Assembly: GCA_039908525.1 (NCBI GenBank)
Contig: JAMOAY010000010.1
Coordinates: 62,001-126,000 of the forward strand
Length of the DNA stretch: 64,000 bases
Direction of reading: 5' to 3'
DNA from: Magnetaquicoccus sp039908525
Lineage (GTDB): Bacteria; Pseudomonadota; Magnetococcia; Magnetococcales; Magnetaquicoccaceae
A program made the position numbers and the translations under genes. Position 1 is the first letter of the stretch, and every line of letters begins with the position of its first letter. Positions 26,403-33,979 of this stretch are shown piece by piece. A model generated the notes under the pieces. It saw only the letters and a program-made list of their open reading frames with translations, did no database searches and was not told the DNA's origin.

Positions 26403-26474
26403 GCCAGGTCGGGTGATGGCGGTTGAGAGCATGAGGGGGATGCTGCGGGGTGCGGTTTGTGGAACAAGGCCGGA

Positions 26475-26771
26475 TCAGCCCGGCTTGTGGGGCGCAGTCC
26501 TGATCGACCGGGGGGTGGATCTCCCTGCCGTCCCCTCCTGATCGATGACAGAGAGGATCTTTTTGCGGACGAAGCTGGCGTCAAAGTTGGCCAGATCGCA
26601 AACCAGTTTAAAATTTTGTCCGCCTTCACGAAACCAGCGCCTGGCGGTCTCCTTGCGGGAGGGGTTGTCTGCCGACAGGGCGTCGGTCAGCGCCGTTTCC
26701 AGCACCGCCACCCATAACTTTTGCTCGGCCTCCATCAGAGGCGAGATCCAAAACCCTCGTGAAGATTCCAC
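26475..26771 (-). CDS. Small phage-type protein of unknown function
   Basis: A 98-residue protein. The core (ETARRWFREGGQNFKLVCD, then ANFDASFVRKKIL) has the pattern of small proteins seen in alphaproteobacterial prophages, with an ARxWF helix followed by an xVCxLAxxD segment; the function of that group is not known. I chose the GTG at 26771 because GGAGG lies six bases before it; an ATG at 26735 is an alternative with no ribosome-binding site. Its C-terminal 20 residues are Pro/Arg-rich. Convergent with the coiled-coil gene. Confidence 0.5.
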   Translation of the reverse strand: MESSRGFWISPLMEAEQKLWVAVLETALTDALSADNPSRKETARRWFREGGQNFKLVCDLANFDASFVRKKILSVIDQEGTAGRSTPRSIRTAPHKPG

Positions 26772-27186
26772 GGCACACCTCCATACCTGTCCTGTCGTTT
26801 TCCAACCGCCATCCTTCCTGAACTGTACCAAGGCAAGGGAGGGGCCAAAACAGAACGGGAATTCTGCGCCGGAGAGAATATAAGTCAAAGACGTGTAAAA
26901 CAATAAAATTTTCTTGAGGCATGCAGCCCGCCCGGAGGGGTTGGTGTGGCGAAATTTCCCGAAAGGGCGCGGCAAAGGGAAAGAATTTTTTACACTCTGC
27001 TGTGGGGGTGTAAAAAATGGTTTGTATAAGACCCTTGGGGTGGCCAGGTCGTTTCGAACATGACCATCTGGCCGCCATCTGGTTGCAGATTGCCATCGGC
27101 CTCTGTTTGCTGTACCGTGATTCCAAGATACGGAACCGCTCAAGGCCGACGGGTAGTGTTGGCTTGGGTGCCAAACGGGTGCCGGA
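26772..27186. other. Non-coding stretch upstream of the macrodomain gene
   Basis: This 415-base gap has no supportable gene on either strand. It is more AT-rich than average in its central part and carries the inverted repeat at 26985-27018. It may mark the left side of the accessory segment. Confidence 0.5.
26985..27018. repeat. Inverted repeat, 11-bp perfect arms
   Basis: ATTTTTTACAC (26985-26995) and GTGTAAAAAAT (27008-27018) are exact reverse complements around a 12-base spacer. It lies 169 bases upstream of the macrodomain ATG. The AT-rich outer arms and the spacing could suit a dimeric repressor; it could also act as a weak bidirectional terminator because each strand ends in a T-run. 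Confidence 0.6.
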
Positions 27187-27708
27187 ATGAACACGATATG
27201 CACGACCACTGGTGACATCACCAAGCTGAGCATGGATGCCATCGTCAACGCGGCCAACGCCTCGCTCATGGGGGGAGGAGGAGTGGACGGTGCCATTCAT
27301 CGGGCTGGTGGGCCGGCCATCCTCGAAGAGTGCCGCACAATCCGCCGAGACATCTACCCCGATGGCCTGCCAAGCGGCGAGGCTGTGGTGACTGCCGGGG
27401 GTCGGTTGCCTGCCCGCTTGGTGATCCATACGGCGGGACCAATCTATCATTCAGATCCCGACCCGGCAGGTAACCTGGCCAGGTGTTATCGGCGGTGCCT
27501 TGAGTTAGCCTACGCACACGAGGTCAAGCGACTGGCCTTTCCCGGAATCAGCACCGGTGTATACGGTTTTCCAAAGGCATCTGCGGCCCGGATCGCCATC
27601 GGGACGATCAGGGAGTTTTTCGCGCAGGTACCCGATGCGGATATGAGCGTGACGCTGGTGGCCTTTTCATCTGAGGACGAGCTGGTTCTGAAGCGGGTTT
27701 TGTCATGA
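27187..27708 (+). CDS. MacroD-type macrodomain protein (ADP-ribose hydrolase)
   Basis: A 173-residue single macrodomain. The MacroD signature VNAANASLMGGGGVDGAIH near residue 20 and FPGISTGVYGFP near residue 118 form the ADP-ribose pocket. Such enzymes remove O-acetyl-ADP-ribose or mono-ADP-ribose from proteins and, in some relatives, from nucleic acid. ATG 27187 begins MNTICTTTGDITKL, typical for the family. It overlaps the AlkD-like gene by four bases, so the two are co-translated. Confidence 0.92.
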   Translation: MNTICTTTGDITKLSMDAIVNAANASLMGGGGVDGAIHRAGGPAILEECRTIRRDIYPDGLPSGEAVVTAGGRLPARLVIHTAGPIYHSDPDPAGNLARCYRRCLELAYAHEVKRLAFPGISTGVYGFPKASAARIAIGTIREFFAQVPDADMSVTLVAFSSEDELVLKRVLS

Positions 27709-28469
27709 AGTCCACTCAAGTTATGGCTGAACTTGATGCCATGGGTAGTACTGAGAGAGCGGCTGGCATGTCGCGCTTTTTTAAAACCGGTCCAGGTCAG
27801 TATGGAGAAGGAGACCGATTTATCGGTGTCCGGGTGCCTGATCAACGGATCGTTGCCCGGCGTTTTTCCTCGCTGTCTCTGAAGGAGATTGGCCGATTGC
27901 TGGAAAGTCTGGTCCATGAGCATCGTCTGACCGGTTTGCTCATACTGGTGGAGCAGTTTTCCAGAAGCGAGTCGGCTACTTCCCAACTGGAGATCGTGGA
28001 TTTCTACCTGACCCACTTGGAACGAGTAAACAACTGGGATCTGGTGGACCTGTCTGCACCAAAGATCCTGGGCGAGCACCTGCTGCGGTGTCCAGATAAA
28101 CGCTCTGTATTGTTTTCCATGGCGCAATCTGCTAACCTTTGGGATAGGCGTATTGCCGTTGTGGCCACCTGGCCTCTGATCAAACAGTGGCAGTTTGAGG
28201 AATTGATGATCCTCTCCAAGATGTTGCTCACCGACTCCCATGACCTCATGCATAAGGCTGTGGGATGGATGCTGAGGGAAGCCGGCAAGGTACATCTGGT
28301 TGTCCTGGAGGAATTTTTGGAGATGTATGCCGGGGTCATGCCTCGGACCATGCTGCGCTATGCGATTGAGCGGCTTGCCTCGGACCGTCGTCGATATTTC
28401 ATGGAACGAAGCGGTTTCCATGGGAAAGACACCGGACGAGACAGTCTGGGTGGCGGTCAACATGGCTGA
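27705..28469 (+). CDS. AlkD-like DNA alkylation repair protein (HEAT-like repeats)
   Basis: A 254-residue protein of the DNA alkylation repair (AlkD/AlkC) superfamily. It has the family beginning (FFKTGPGQYGEGDRFIGVRV), the VNNWDLVDLSAPKILG helix pair carrying the acidic/aromatic base-excision residues, and WDRRIAVVATWPLIKQ and HKAVGWMLREAGK further on. AlkD excises bulky or cationic alkylated bases without base flipping. It is translationally coupled to the macrodomain gene, and a broken topoisomerase gene starts seven bases downstream. Base composition is lower in GC than the flanking his genes, consistent with an acquired segment. Confidence 0.9.
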   Translation: MKSTQVMAELDAMGSTERAAGMSRFFKTGPGQYGEGDRFIGVRVPDQRIVARRFSSLSLKEIGRLLESLVHEHRLTGLLILVEQFSRSESATSQLEIVDFYLTHLERVNNWDLVDLSAPKILGEHLLRCPDKRSVLFSMAQSANLWDRRIAVVATWPLIKQWQFEELMILSKMLLTDSHDLMHKAVGWMLREAGKVHLVVLEEFLEMYAGVMPRTMLRYAIERLASDRRRYFMERSGFHGKDTGRDSLGGGQHG

Positions 28470-28475
28470 TGTACG

Positions 28476-28819
28476 ATGATCCTCTACTTGTGCGAGAAAC
28501 CGTCCCAGGCGCGTGATATTGGCCGTGTTCTTGGAGCCACAATGAAGCGGGATGGGTTTCTCGATGGTCAAGGGATGCGCGTCACTTGGTGCATAGGCCA
28601 CCTGTTGGAGATGACAGCCCCAGACGTGCTGGCGACGGACGCAGATCGAGAGGGGGAGACCATCGGAGTAGTGTTGCCTCGAGTGCAGGCGGCCAGGTAT
28701 GCCCACAGTGCAAGACTGGCAGACTTGTTGAACGAACGGCACGCCAGGGAAAGAATACCGGGAGCCGTTTCATGGCTTGCAACCGCTATCCTGAATGCCG
28801 GTACATTCTTGGAGGGTGA
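28476..28819 (+). pseudogene. topB: Collapsed DNA topoisomerase III (topB) remnant
   Basis: The first 50 codons match the TopB N-terminus (MILYLCEKPSQARDIGRVLG; RVTWCIGHLLEMTAPD). The frame then jumps directly to VLATDADREGETIG, the Toprim acidic motif that normally lies about 50 residues further on. After that almost the whole protein is missing. In another frame (about 28690-28819) the topoisomerase C-terminal zinc ribbon appears: VCPQCKTGRLVER and FMACNRYPECRYILGG, then a stop. So at least two large deletions, one frame-shifting, have reduced a gene of about 2 kb to 344 bases. The open frame that continues to 28871 is not a functional product. Confidence 0.8.
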
Positions 28820-28876
28820 ATGTCATGGCATCAGGCAGAAGGTCACAGAACATGTTTTTCTCTTGATATAAAATCT

Positions 28877-29152
28877 TTATCTGGAAAACCCACAAAAAGG
28901 CTTTTTCCCTGTGTTGTCAAATTTGGGAGGATTAATCTCACGGCAATCATAACTGATTGGTTCCGGGAGCTCTTTGTTCCGCTTTTTCCATTGGCCACAC
29001 CAATCACCTGCAATAATGATCGGCCAATTTCCAATCACCCCTTGGTCTGCACGAGGAGACAACACCCGGCATTCTCCCCACTCTCGTTTCACCCATTCCG
29101 GATCTGGTGAGATGGGATGGAAATAATTGCAGTTACGACAATGTTCATCCAT
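28877..29152 (-). CDS. Small cysteine-rich protein, unknown function
   Basis: A 91-residue protein with five cysteines and paired Trp/Pro positions: CRNCNYFHP at the start, WGECRVLSP, DWCGQWKK and a final FCGF. The pattern CxxCxYF...WGxCR...WCGxW recurs in small uncharacterised, probably metal-binding proteins. ATG 29152 is preferred over 29185 because AGAGGA sits at the right distance. It begins 29 bases after the hisA stop on the same strand and could be read by his transcription. Confidence 0.6.
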   Translation of the reverse strand: MDEHCRNCNYFHPISPDPEWVKREWGECRVLSPRADQGVIGNWPIIIAGDWCGQWKKRNKELPEPISYDCREINPPKFDNTGKKPFCGFSR

Positions 29153-29181
29153 TTTTATTTCCTCTGAATTGTATTCATCAT

Positions 29182-29976
29182 TCATTGCGGTGAGCCGGTT
29201 TCTTCCCAGTGCGCTGCTCTTTTATGGGTCGCTGAACTTTTCGTACAGGCCTCCAGTGCTTTTTTGAAATCCAACCGACCGTCGTACAACGCCTTGCCTG
29301 AAATGATGGCGGCAATACGGCCGCCGTTGGGGTAGGGACCCGGATCCTGCACGACCCGCTGCACATCTGCCAGGGAGGAGATGCCTCCCGACAGGATGAC
29401 GGGGATGGTGACCGCCTCTGCCAGTGCCCGGGTCGCCTCCAGATTGGGACCACTCAACGCCCCGTCTCGGGCAATGTCGGTGAAGATGATCTCACTCACC
29501 CCAGCCTCTTCAAAGCGCTGTGCCAGTTCCACCGCCCGGATGTCGGTCAACTCTGCCCAACCCTGGACCGCCACCCAGCCATCACGGGCATCAATGCCCA
29601 CCAGAATATGGCCGGGATAGGCGCGGCATGCCTGCCGCACCAGTTGCGGATCCCGGCAGGCCACCGTGCCCAGGATCACCTTCTGAATACCCATCTCCAG
29701 GCACGCATCGATCGTCTGCAATGTACGGATCCCCCCTCCCAACTGGATCGGAATGGTGATGGCCGCCAGGATGGCACGAATGGCGGTGGCATTCTGCGGT
29801 TGACCGGCAAAGGCGCCGTTCAGATCCACCACATGCAGCCGCTCCGCACCCAAATCCTGCCACTGCCGGGCCACGCCTGCCGGATCGCTCGAATAGACGG
29901 TCTGTTGCGTCATATCCCCCCGCAACAGGCGCACACAGTAACCTTCCTTCAGATCGATGGCCGGAATGAGGATCAT
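29182..29976 (-). CDS. hisA: HisA, phosphoribosylformimino-AICAR phosphate isomerase
   Basis: A 264-residue TIM barrel catalysing the Amadori isomerisation in histidine synthesis (ProFAR to PRFAR). Catalytic aspartates are in IPAIDLKEG (start) and VGIDARDGWV (middle). Phosphate-binding motifs are LGGGIRTL and ILSGGISSL. It starts three bases after the hisH stop. The last 25 residues extend past the usual end (about 240 residues). HisF, its usual downstream partner, is missing here. Confidence 0.93.
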   Translation of the reverse strand: MILIPAIDLKEGYCVRLLRGDMTQQTVYSSDPAGVARQWQDLGAERLHVVDLNGAFAGQPQNATAIRAILAAITIPIQLGGGIRTLQTIDACLEMGIQKVILGTVACRDPQLVRQACRAYPGHILVGIDARDGWVAVQGWAELTDIRAVELAQRFEEAGVSEIIFTDIARDGALSGPNLEATRALAEAVTIPVILSGGISSLADVQRVVQDPGPYPNGGRIAAIISGKALYDGRLDFKKALEACTKSSATHKRAAHWEETGSPQ

Positions 29977-29978
29977 AC

Positions 29979-30614
29979 TCAGGGTCTCCACTCGACAAAA
30001 TGCTGCAACAGACGCAAACCGTGCCGTTGACTCTTTTCAGGATGGAACTGGGTGGCAAAGAGGTTCTCCTGGGCCACCGCCGCCGTAAAGGGAACGCCAT
30101 AATGGCTCTGCCCGACCACCGTTGCCGCATCGCCGGGAGAGGCATGAAAGGAGTGGACAAAATAGAAGTGACTGCCATCCGGGATGTCGCGCCATAACGG
30201 ATGCGGGCGGCTCTGCTGCACGCCGTTCCAGCCCATGTGCGGCACTTTGAGATGGCGCTCTGCGTCTTCCGGATCCACCATATCCTTGGCAAATTCCCGC
30301 ACGGTGCCGGCCAGAAACGCCAGTCCCGGATGCACGCCAAACTCATGCCCCTCCGTGAACAGCAACTGCATGCCGACACAGATGCCCAGAAACGGACGCC
30401 CCGCCTGGATATGCGCCTGTATCGGCGCCAGCAACCGACTCTCTATCAGGTTGCGATAACAATCGGCAAAGGCCCCCACACCCGGCAACACCAGATGGCT
30501 GGCCTGCTGCAGCACCCGCTCCTCCTGGCTGATCTCCACCCGGGCGCCGACCGATTCCAACGCCTTGGCCACGGAGCGCAAATTGCCGGAGCCGTAATCG
30601 ATGACTGCTATCAT
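29979..30614 (-). CDS. hisH: HisH, glutamine amidotransferase subunit of imidazole glycerol phosphate synthase
   Basis: A 211-residue class I glutamine amidotransferase. It has MIAVIDYGSGNLRSV at the start, LVLPGVGAF, the nucleophile Cys79 in LGICVGMQLL, PHMGWNG, and the catalytic His/Glu in ATQFHPEKSQ. It supplies ammonia to HisF, which is not in this window, so hisF must lie elsewhere. It has a GGAAGAG ribosome-binding site. Confidence 0.95.
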   Translation of the reverse strand: MIAVIDYGSGNLRSVAKALESVGARVEISQEERVLQQASHLVLPGVGAFADCYRNLIESRLLAPIQAHIQAGRPFLGICVGMQLLFTEGHEFGVHPGLAFLAGTVREFAKDMVDPEDAERHLKVPHMGWNGVQQSRPHPLWRDIPDGSHFYFVHSFHASPGDAATVVGQSHYGVPFTAAVAQENLFATQFHPEKSQRHGLRLLQHFVEWRP

Positions 30615-30635
30615 GTCTCTTCCAGGATGAAAAAA

Positions 30636-31235
30636 TTATCCGTCAGACAGGGTGCCCTTGGTGCTGGGTACCCGGCCTTCCTGACGGGGATCCGGGCTGC
30701 AGGCATGCCGCAACGCCAGGGCCAGCGCCTTGAAGCAGGATTCAATTTTGTGATGATCATTGACGCCATAGAGGTTCTCTACGTGCAGTGTCATCCCGCC
30801 ATGGCTGGCAAAGGCGGCAAACCATTCGTGGAACAGGGCGGTGTCAAATTGTCCCAGTCGAGGGTTGGCAAACGCCACCCGCCACACCAGAGTGGGTCGG
30901 TTGGAAAGGTCCACCACCACCTGGGAGAGGGATTCGTCCAGGGGTACCTGGGCAGAGCCGAAACGGCAGAGACCGCGTTTGTCCCCCAGTGCCTGGCGAA
31001 ACGCCTGGCCCAGGGTGATGCCCACATCCTCCACGGTGTGATGGTCGTCCACATGGGTATCCCCCTGGGCATGGATCTCCAGGTCGAACAGACCATGACG
31101 GGCCAACTGCTCCAGCATGTGGTCCAGAAAACCACAACCGGTTTGGATGCTGGCCTGACCGGTACCGTCCAGATCGACCAGGACCCGCACCTCGGTCTCT
31201 TTGGTCTTTCTGTCCACGTGGGCGGTTCTGTTCAT
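30636..31235 (-). CDS. hisB: HisB, imidazoleglycerol-phosphate dehydratase
   Basis: A 199-residue monofunctional IGPD. The manganese-binding motifs are CGFLDHMLEQLARHG and THVDDHHTVEDVGI, with a second pair later (FHEWFAAFASHGGMTLH; NDHHKIESCFKAL). The ATG at 31235 overlaps the hisD stop by four bases. The longer open frame upstream is a shadow in hisD. Confidence 0.95.
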   Translation of the reverse strand: MNRTAHVDRKTKETEVRVLVDLDGTGQASIQTGCGFLDHMLEQLARHGLFDLEIHAQGDTHVDDHHTVEDVGITLGQAFRQALGDKRGLCRFGSAQVPLDESLSQVVVDLSNRPTLVWRVAFANPRLGQFDTALFHEWFAAFASHGGMTLHVENLYGVNDHHKIESCFKALALALRHACSPDPRQEGRVPSTKGTLSDG

Positions 31236-32560
31236 GGCGTCGATTCCAGCCTTGTTTCGACGCTGAGTTGGTGGGCAGCCAACCCCTCCCGGTTGGCCAA
31301 GTGGGCCGCCATGGGGCCCAGCTTTTGCAGGGAGGCGAGATCTCCACCCAGCAGGCTGGACCGTTTGAGAAAATCGTAGACACCCAGGGGGCTGGAAAAA
31401 CGGGCGGTACCCCCGGTGGGCAACACATGGTTGGGCCCGGCCACATAATCCCCGATGGCCTCCGGGGTGTAGCGTCCCAGGAAAATGGCCCCGGCATGAC
31501 GAATGAGAGGCAACGCCGCTTCCGGATCGGCCAGACTCAGCTCCAGGTGTTCCGCCGCCACCTGGTTGGCCAATCGGCAGGCTGTTGCCAGGTCCGGCAC
31601 GGTGATCAGGGCACCCCGTCTGGCCAGGGAGATCCGGCAGATGGCCTGACGCGGCAAAGTGAGCAACAACCGTTCCAGTTCCTGGGCCACCGCGTCGGCC
31701 AGGGGCGGACAATCGGTGATCAAGATGGCCTGGGCCAGTTCGTCATGTTCCGCCTGGGAGAGCAGATCGGCGGCCAACCAGGCCGGGTTGCTGCCCTGGT
31801 CGGCGAGGATCAAGATTTCCGAGGGACCGGCAATCATGTCGATGCCCACCTGACCGAACACCTGACGCTTGGCGGTCGCCACCCAGATGTTGCCCGGTCC
31901 GACAATCTTGTCCACACAGGGCACGGTCTGCGTACCGTAAGCGAGGGCAGCCACCGCCTGGGCTCCGCCGACCCGATAGATCTCCTGCACCCCGGAGAGG
32001 CGGGCCGCAGCCAATACCAACGGGTTGAGGCTGCCATCGGGGGTGGGCACCACCATGACCAGTCGTTCCACCCCGGCCACCTGGGCCGGAATGGCATTCA
32101 TGAGGACCGACGAGGGATAACTGGCCAAACCACCGGGCACATAGAGTCCCACCCGGGCGATGGGATCCCAGCGTTGGCCAAGTACCATGCCGCTGTCATC
32201 CTGATAGCGTTGGATGCCCAGGGGAGGCATCTGCCAGAGATGATAGGCACGGATGCGGTCGGCGGCGGCCTGCAGCGCCTGCATATCCTCCCCGGTCACC
32301 TGCCGGCAGGCGTCGTCGATCTCCTCGGACGAGATGGCCAGACGCCCCGGGGTCAACTGAATACGATCGTACTGTTGGGTGAGGCGGAGCAGAGCCGCAT
32401 CGCCCTCCTGGCGCACGGTCTGAATGATGGTGGCCACCTGCTGTTCCAGATCTCTGGAGTGGCCGTCATCCAGGCGTAAAAGTTGGGAGAATGCAGACTG
32501 AAAATCAACCTGCGTGCTGTCCAGACGGGTGATCAAGGGGGGATGGGTGGTGTCAAGCAT
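31232..32560 (-). CDS. hisD: HisD, histidinol dehydrogenase
   Basis: A 442-residue zinc enzyme making histidine from histidinol with two NAD reductions. Clear signatures are GLYVPGGLASYPSSVLMNA, VDKIVGPGNIWV, AGPSEILILAD and the zinc-site LSQAEHDELAQA. It lies six bases after murA and overlaps hisB by four bases, giving the order murA-hisD-hisB-hisH-hisA. Confidence 0.95.
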   Translation of the reverse strand: MLDTTHPPLITRLDSTQVDFQSAFSQLLRLDDGHSRDLEQQVATIIQTVRQEGDAALLRLTQQYDRIQLTPGRLAISSEEIDDACRQVTGEDMQALQAAADRIRAYHLWQMPPLGIQRYQDDSGMVLGQRWDPIARVGLYVPGGLASYPSSVLMNAIPAQVAGVERLVMVVPTPDGSLNPLVLAAARLSGVQEIYRVGGAQAVAALAYGTQTVPCVDKIVGPGNIWVATAKRQVFGQVGIDMIAGPSEILILADQGSNPAWLAADLLSQAEHDELAQAILITDCPPLADAVAQELERLLLTLPRQAICRISLARRGALITVPDLATACRLANQVAAEHLELSLADPEAALPLIRHAGAIFLGRYTPEAIGDYVAGPNHVLPTGGTARFSSPLGVYDFLKRSSLLGGDLASLQKLGPMAAHLANREGLAAHQLSVETRLESTP

Positions 32561-32566
32561 GGAAAT

Positions 32567-33829
32567 CTAGCCGCTTATTCTCTGTATGTTGGCGCCCAGG
32601 GCGAGCAGTTTCTCCTCGATGCGCTCATAACCCCGATCGATGTGGTAGATGCGCGAGATGACCGTCTCGCCTTCGGCGGCCAGCCCGGCCAGAACCAGGG
32701 AGGCCGAGGCGCGCAGATCGGTGGCCATGACCGGTGCGCCGTAAAGTTTGCTCATGCCCCGGACATGGGCCACATTGCCGACCACCTGGATATCTGCGCC
32801 CAGGCGTTGCAGCTCGGAGACATGCATGAAACGGTTTTCAAAAATGGTTTCTTCCACCATGCTGGGTCCTGCGGCGAGGCTGTTCAACACCAGCATTTGT
32901 GCCTGAATATCGGTCGGAAAGCCAGGATAGGGGGAGGTCTCCAGATTGACCCCCTGCAGGCGATGACTGCAGCGCACCCGCAGGCTCTCTTTGCCCACAT
33001 CCTCTTCCACCACCACGCCGGCCTCTTGCAGTTTCTGGATGGGCAGGGCCAGAAATTCGGCACTGGTGTTGGTCAGGACGATATCGCCTCGGGTGACGGC
33101 AGCCGCCACCATGAAGGTGGCGGTTTCGATTCGATCCGGCATGATGCGGTGCCTGGCCCCGTGCAGGGTCTCCACACCCTCCACGAGGATGGTGGAGGTG
33201 CCGGCGCCATGGATGCGGGCGCCCATTTTGGTGAGAAGATTGGCCAGATCGACCACCTCGGGTTCCTTGGCGGCATTTTCCAGCAGGGTGCGTCCCTCAG
33301 CCAACGTGGCCGCCATCAACAGGTTTTCGGTGCCGGTGACGGTGACGGGATCCATGACGATGCGGGCCCCGCGCAGTCGTTTGGCCCGGGCATGTATGTA
33401 CCCGCCGCTGAGGGAGATCTCTGCCCCCATGGCGCGCAGGCCATCGATATGCAGGTTGACCGGTCGCGAGCCGATGGCGCACCCGCCCGGCAGGGAGACA
33501 TCCGCCTGCCCGTAACGGGCCAGCAAGGGTCCCATCACCAGGATGGAGGCGCGCATGGTGCGCACCAGATCATAGGGAGCGAGGAAATTGTTGACGGTGT
33601 GATTGTCGATCTCCACCCCCAACCGCTCATCCACGGTAATGGAGGATCCGTGTTGGGCCAACAGCTCCAACATGGTGGTGACATCCAACAGATGGGGGAT
33701 GTTGGAGAGGTGGACCGACTGGTCGGTCAGCAGGCTGGCAGCCAGCGCCGGCAGCGTGGCATTCTTGGCGCCGCTGATGGGGATTGTGCCGCTGAGAGGA
33801 CCGCAGCCTCGAACAATGATTTTATCCAT
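32567..33829 (-). CDS. murA: MurA, UDP-N-acetylglucosamine 1-carboxyvinyltransferase
   Basis: A 420-residue EPSP-synthase-fold enzyme that starts peptidoglycan precursor synthesis. It has PISGAKNATLPALAASLL, catalytic Cys117 in LPGGCAIGSRPVNLH (the fosfomycin target), and PGFPTDIQAQ. The ATG at 33829 lacks any Shine-Dalgarno sequence, and the promoter candidate at 33839-33867 would place the transcript start about three bases upstream, suggesting a near-leaderless message. It heads the his gene string, a common pairing, although hisG, which often lies between, is absent. Confidence 0.95.
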   Translation of the reverse strand: MDKIIVRGCGPLSGTIPISGAKNATLPALAASLLTDQSVHLSNIPHLLDVTTMLELLAQHGSSITVDERLGVEIDNHTVNNFLAPYDLVRTMRASILVMGPLLARYGQADVSLPGGCAIGSRPVNLHIDGLRAMGAEISLSGGYIHARAKRLRGARIVMDPVTVTGTENLLMAATLAEGRTLLENAAKEPEVVDLANLLTKMGARIHGAGTSTILVEGVETLHGARHRIMPDRIETATFMVAAAVTRGDIVLTNTSAEFLALPIQKLQEAGVVVEEDVGKESLRVRCSHRLQGVNLETSPYPGFPTDIQAQMLVLNSLAAGPSMVEETIFENRFMHVSELQRLGADIQVVGNVAHVRGMSKLYGAPVMATDLRASASLVLAGLAAEGETVISRIYHIDRGYERIEEKLLALGANIQRISG

Positions 33830-33838
33830 AGTGGGCGT

Positions 33839-33867
33839 AGCATACAACACGGCCCTGCTCCGGGCAA
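33839..33867 (-). promoter_or_regulatory. Sigma70-like promoter immediately upstream of murA
   Basis: On the minus strand TTGCCC (33867-33862) is followed after 17 bases by TATGCT (33844-33839). The predicted start site, about 33832, is only three bases from the murA ATG. Confidence 0.45.
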
Positions 33868-33979
33868 GTTGCCGTGCAACAAATTTGCACAGGCAACGGC
33901 TTCGCCCACCGTTGTGCGGCTGAACCGAGCGACTCCGCCGCGACCGGAACCGCCCAACAGCGATGGCCATCTGTATCAT

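Noticed and set aside
30844..31712. Upstream extension and alternative frames around hisB
   Set aside because: hisB starts at 31235 with overlap to hisD; the longer frame runs through hisD in the wrong register.
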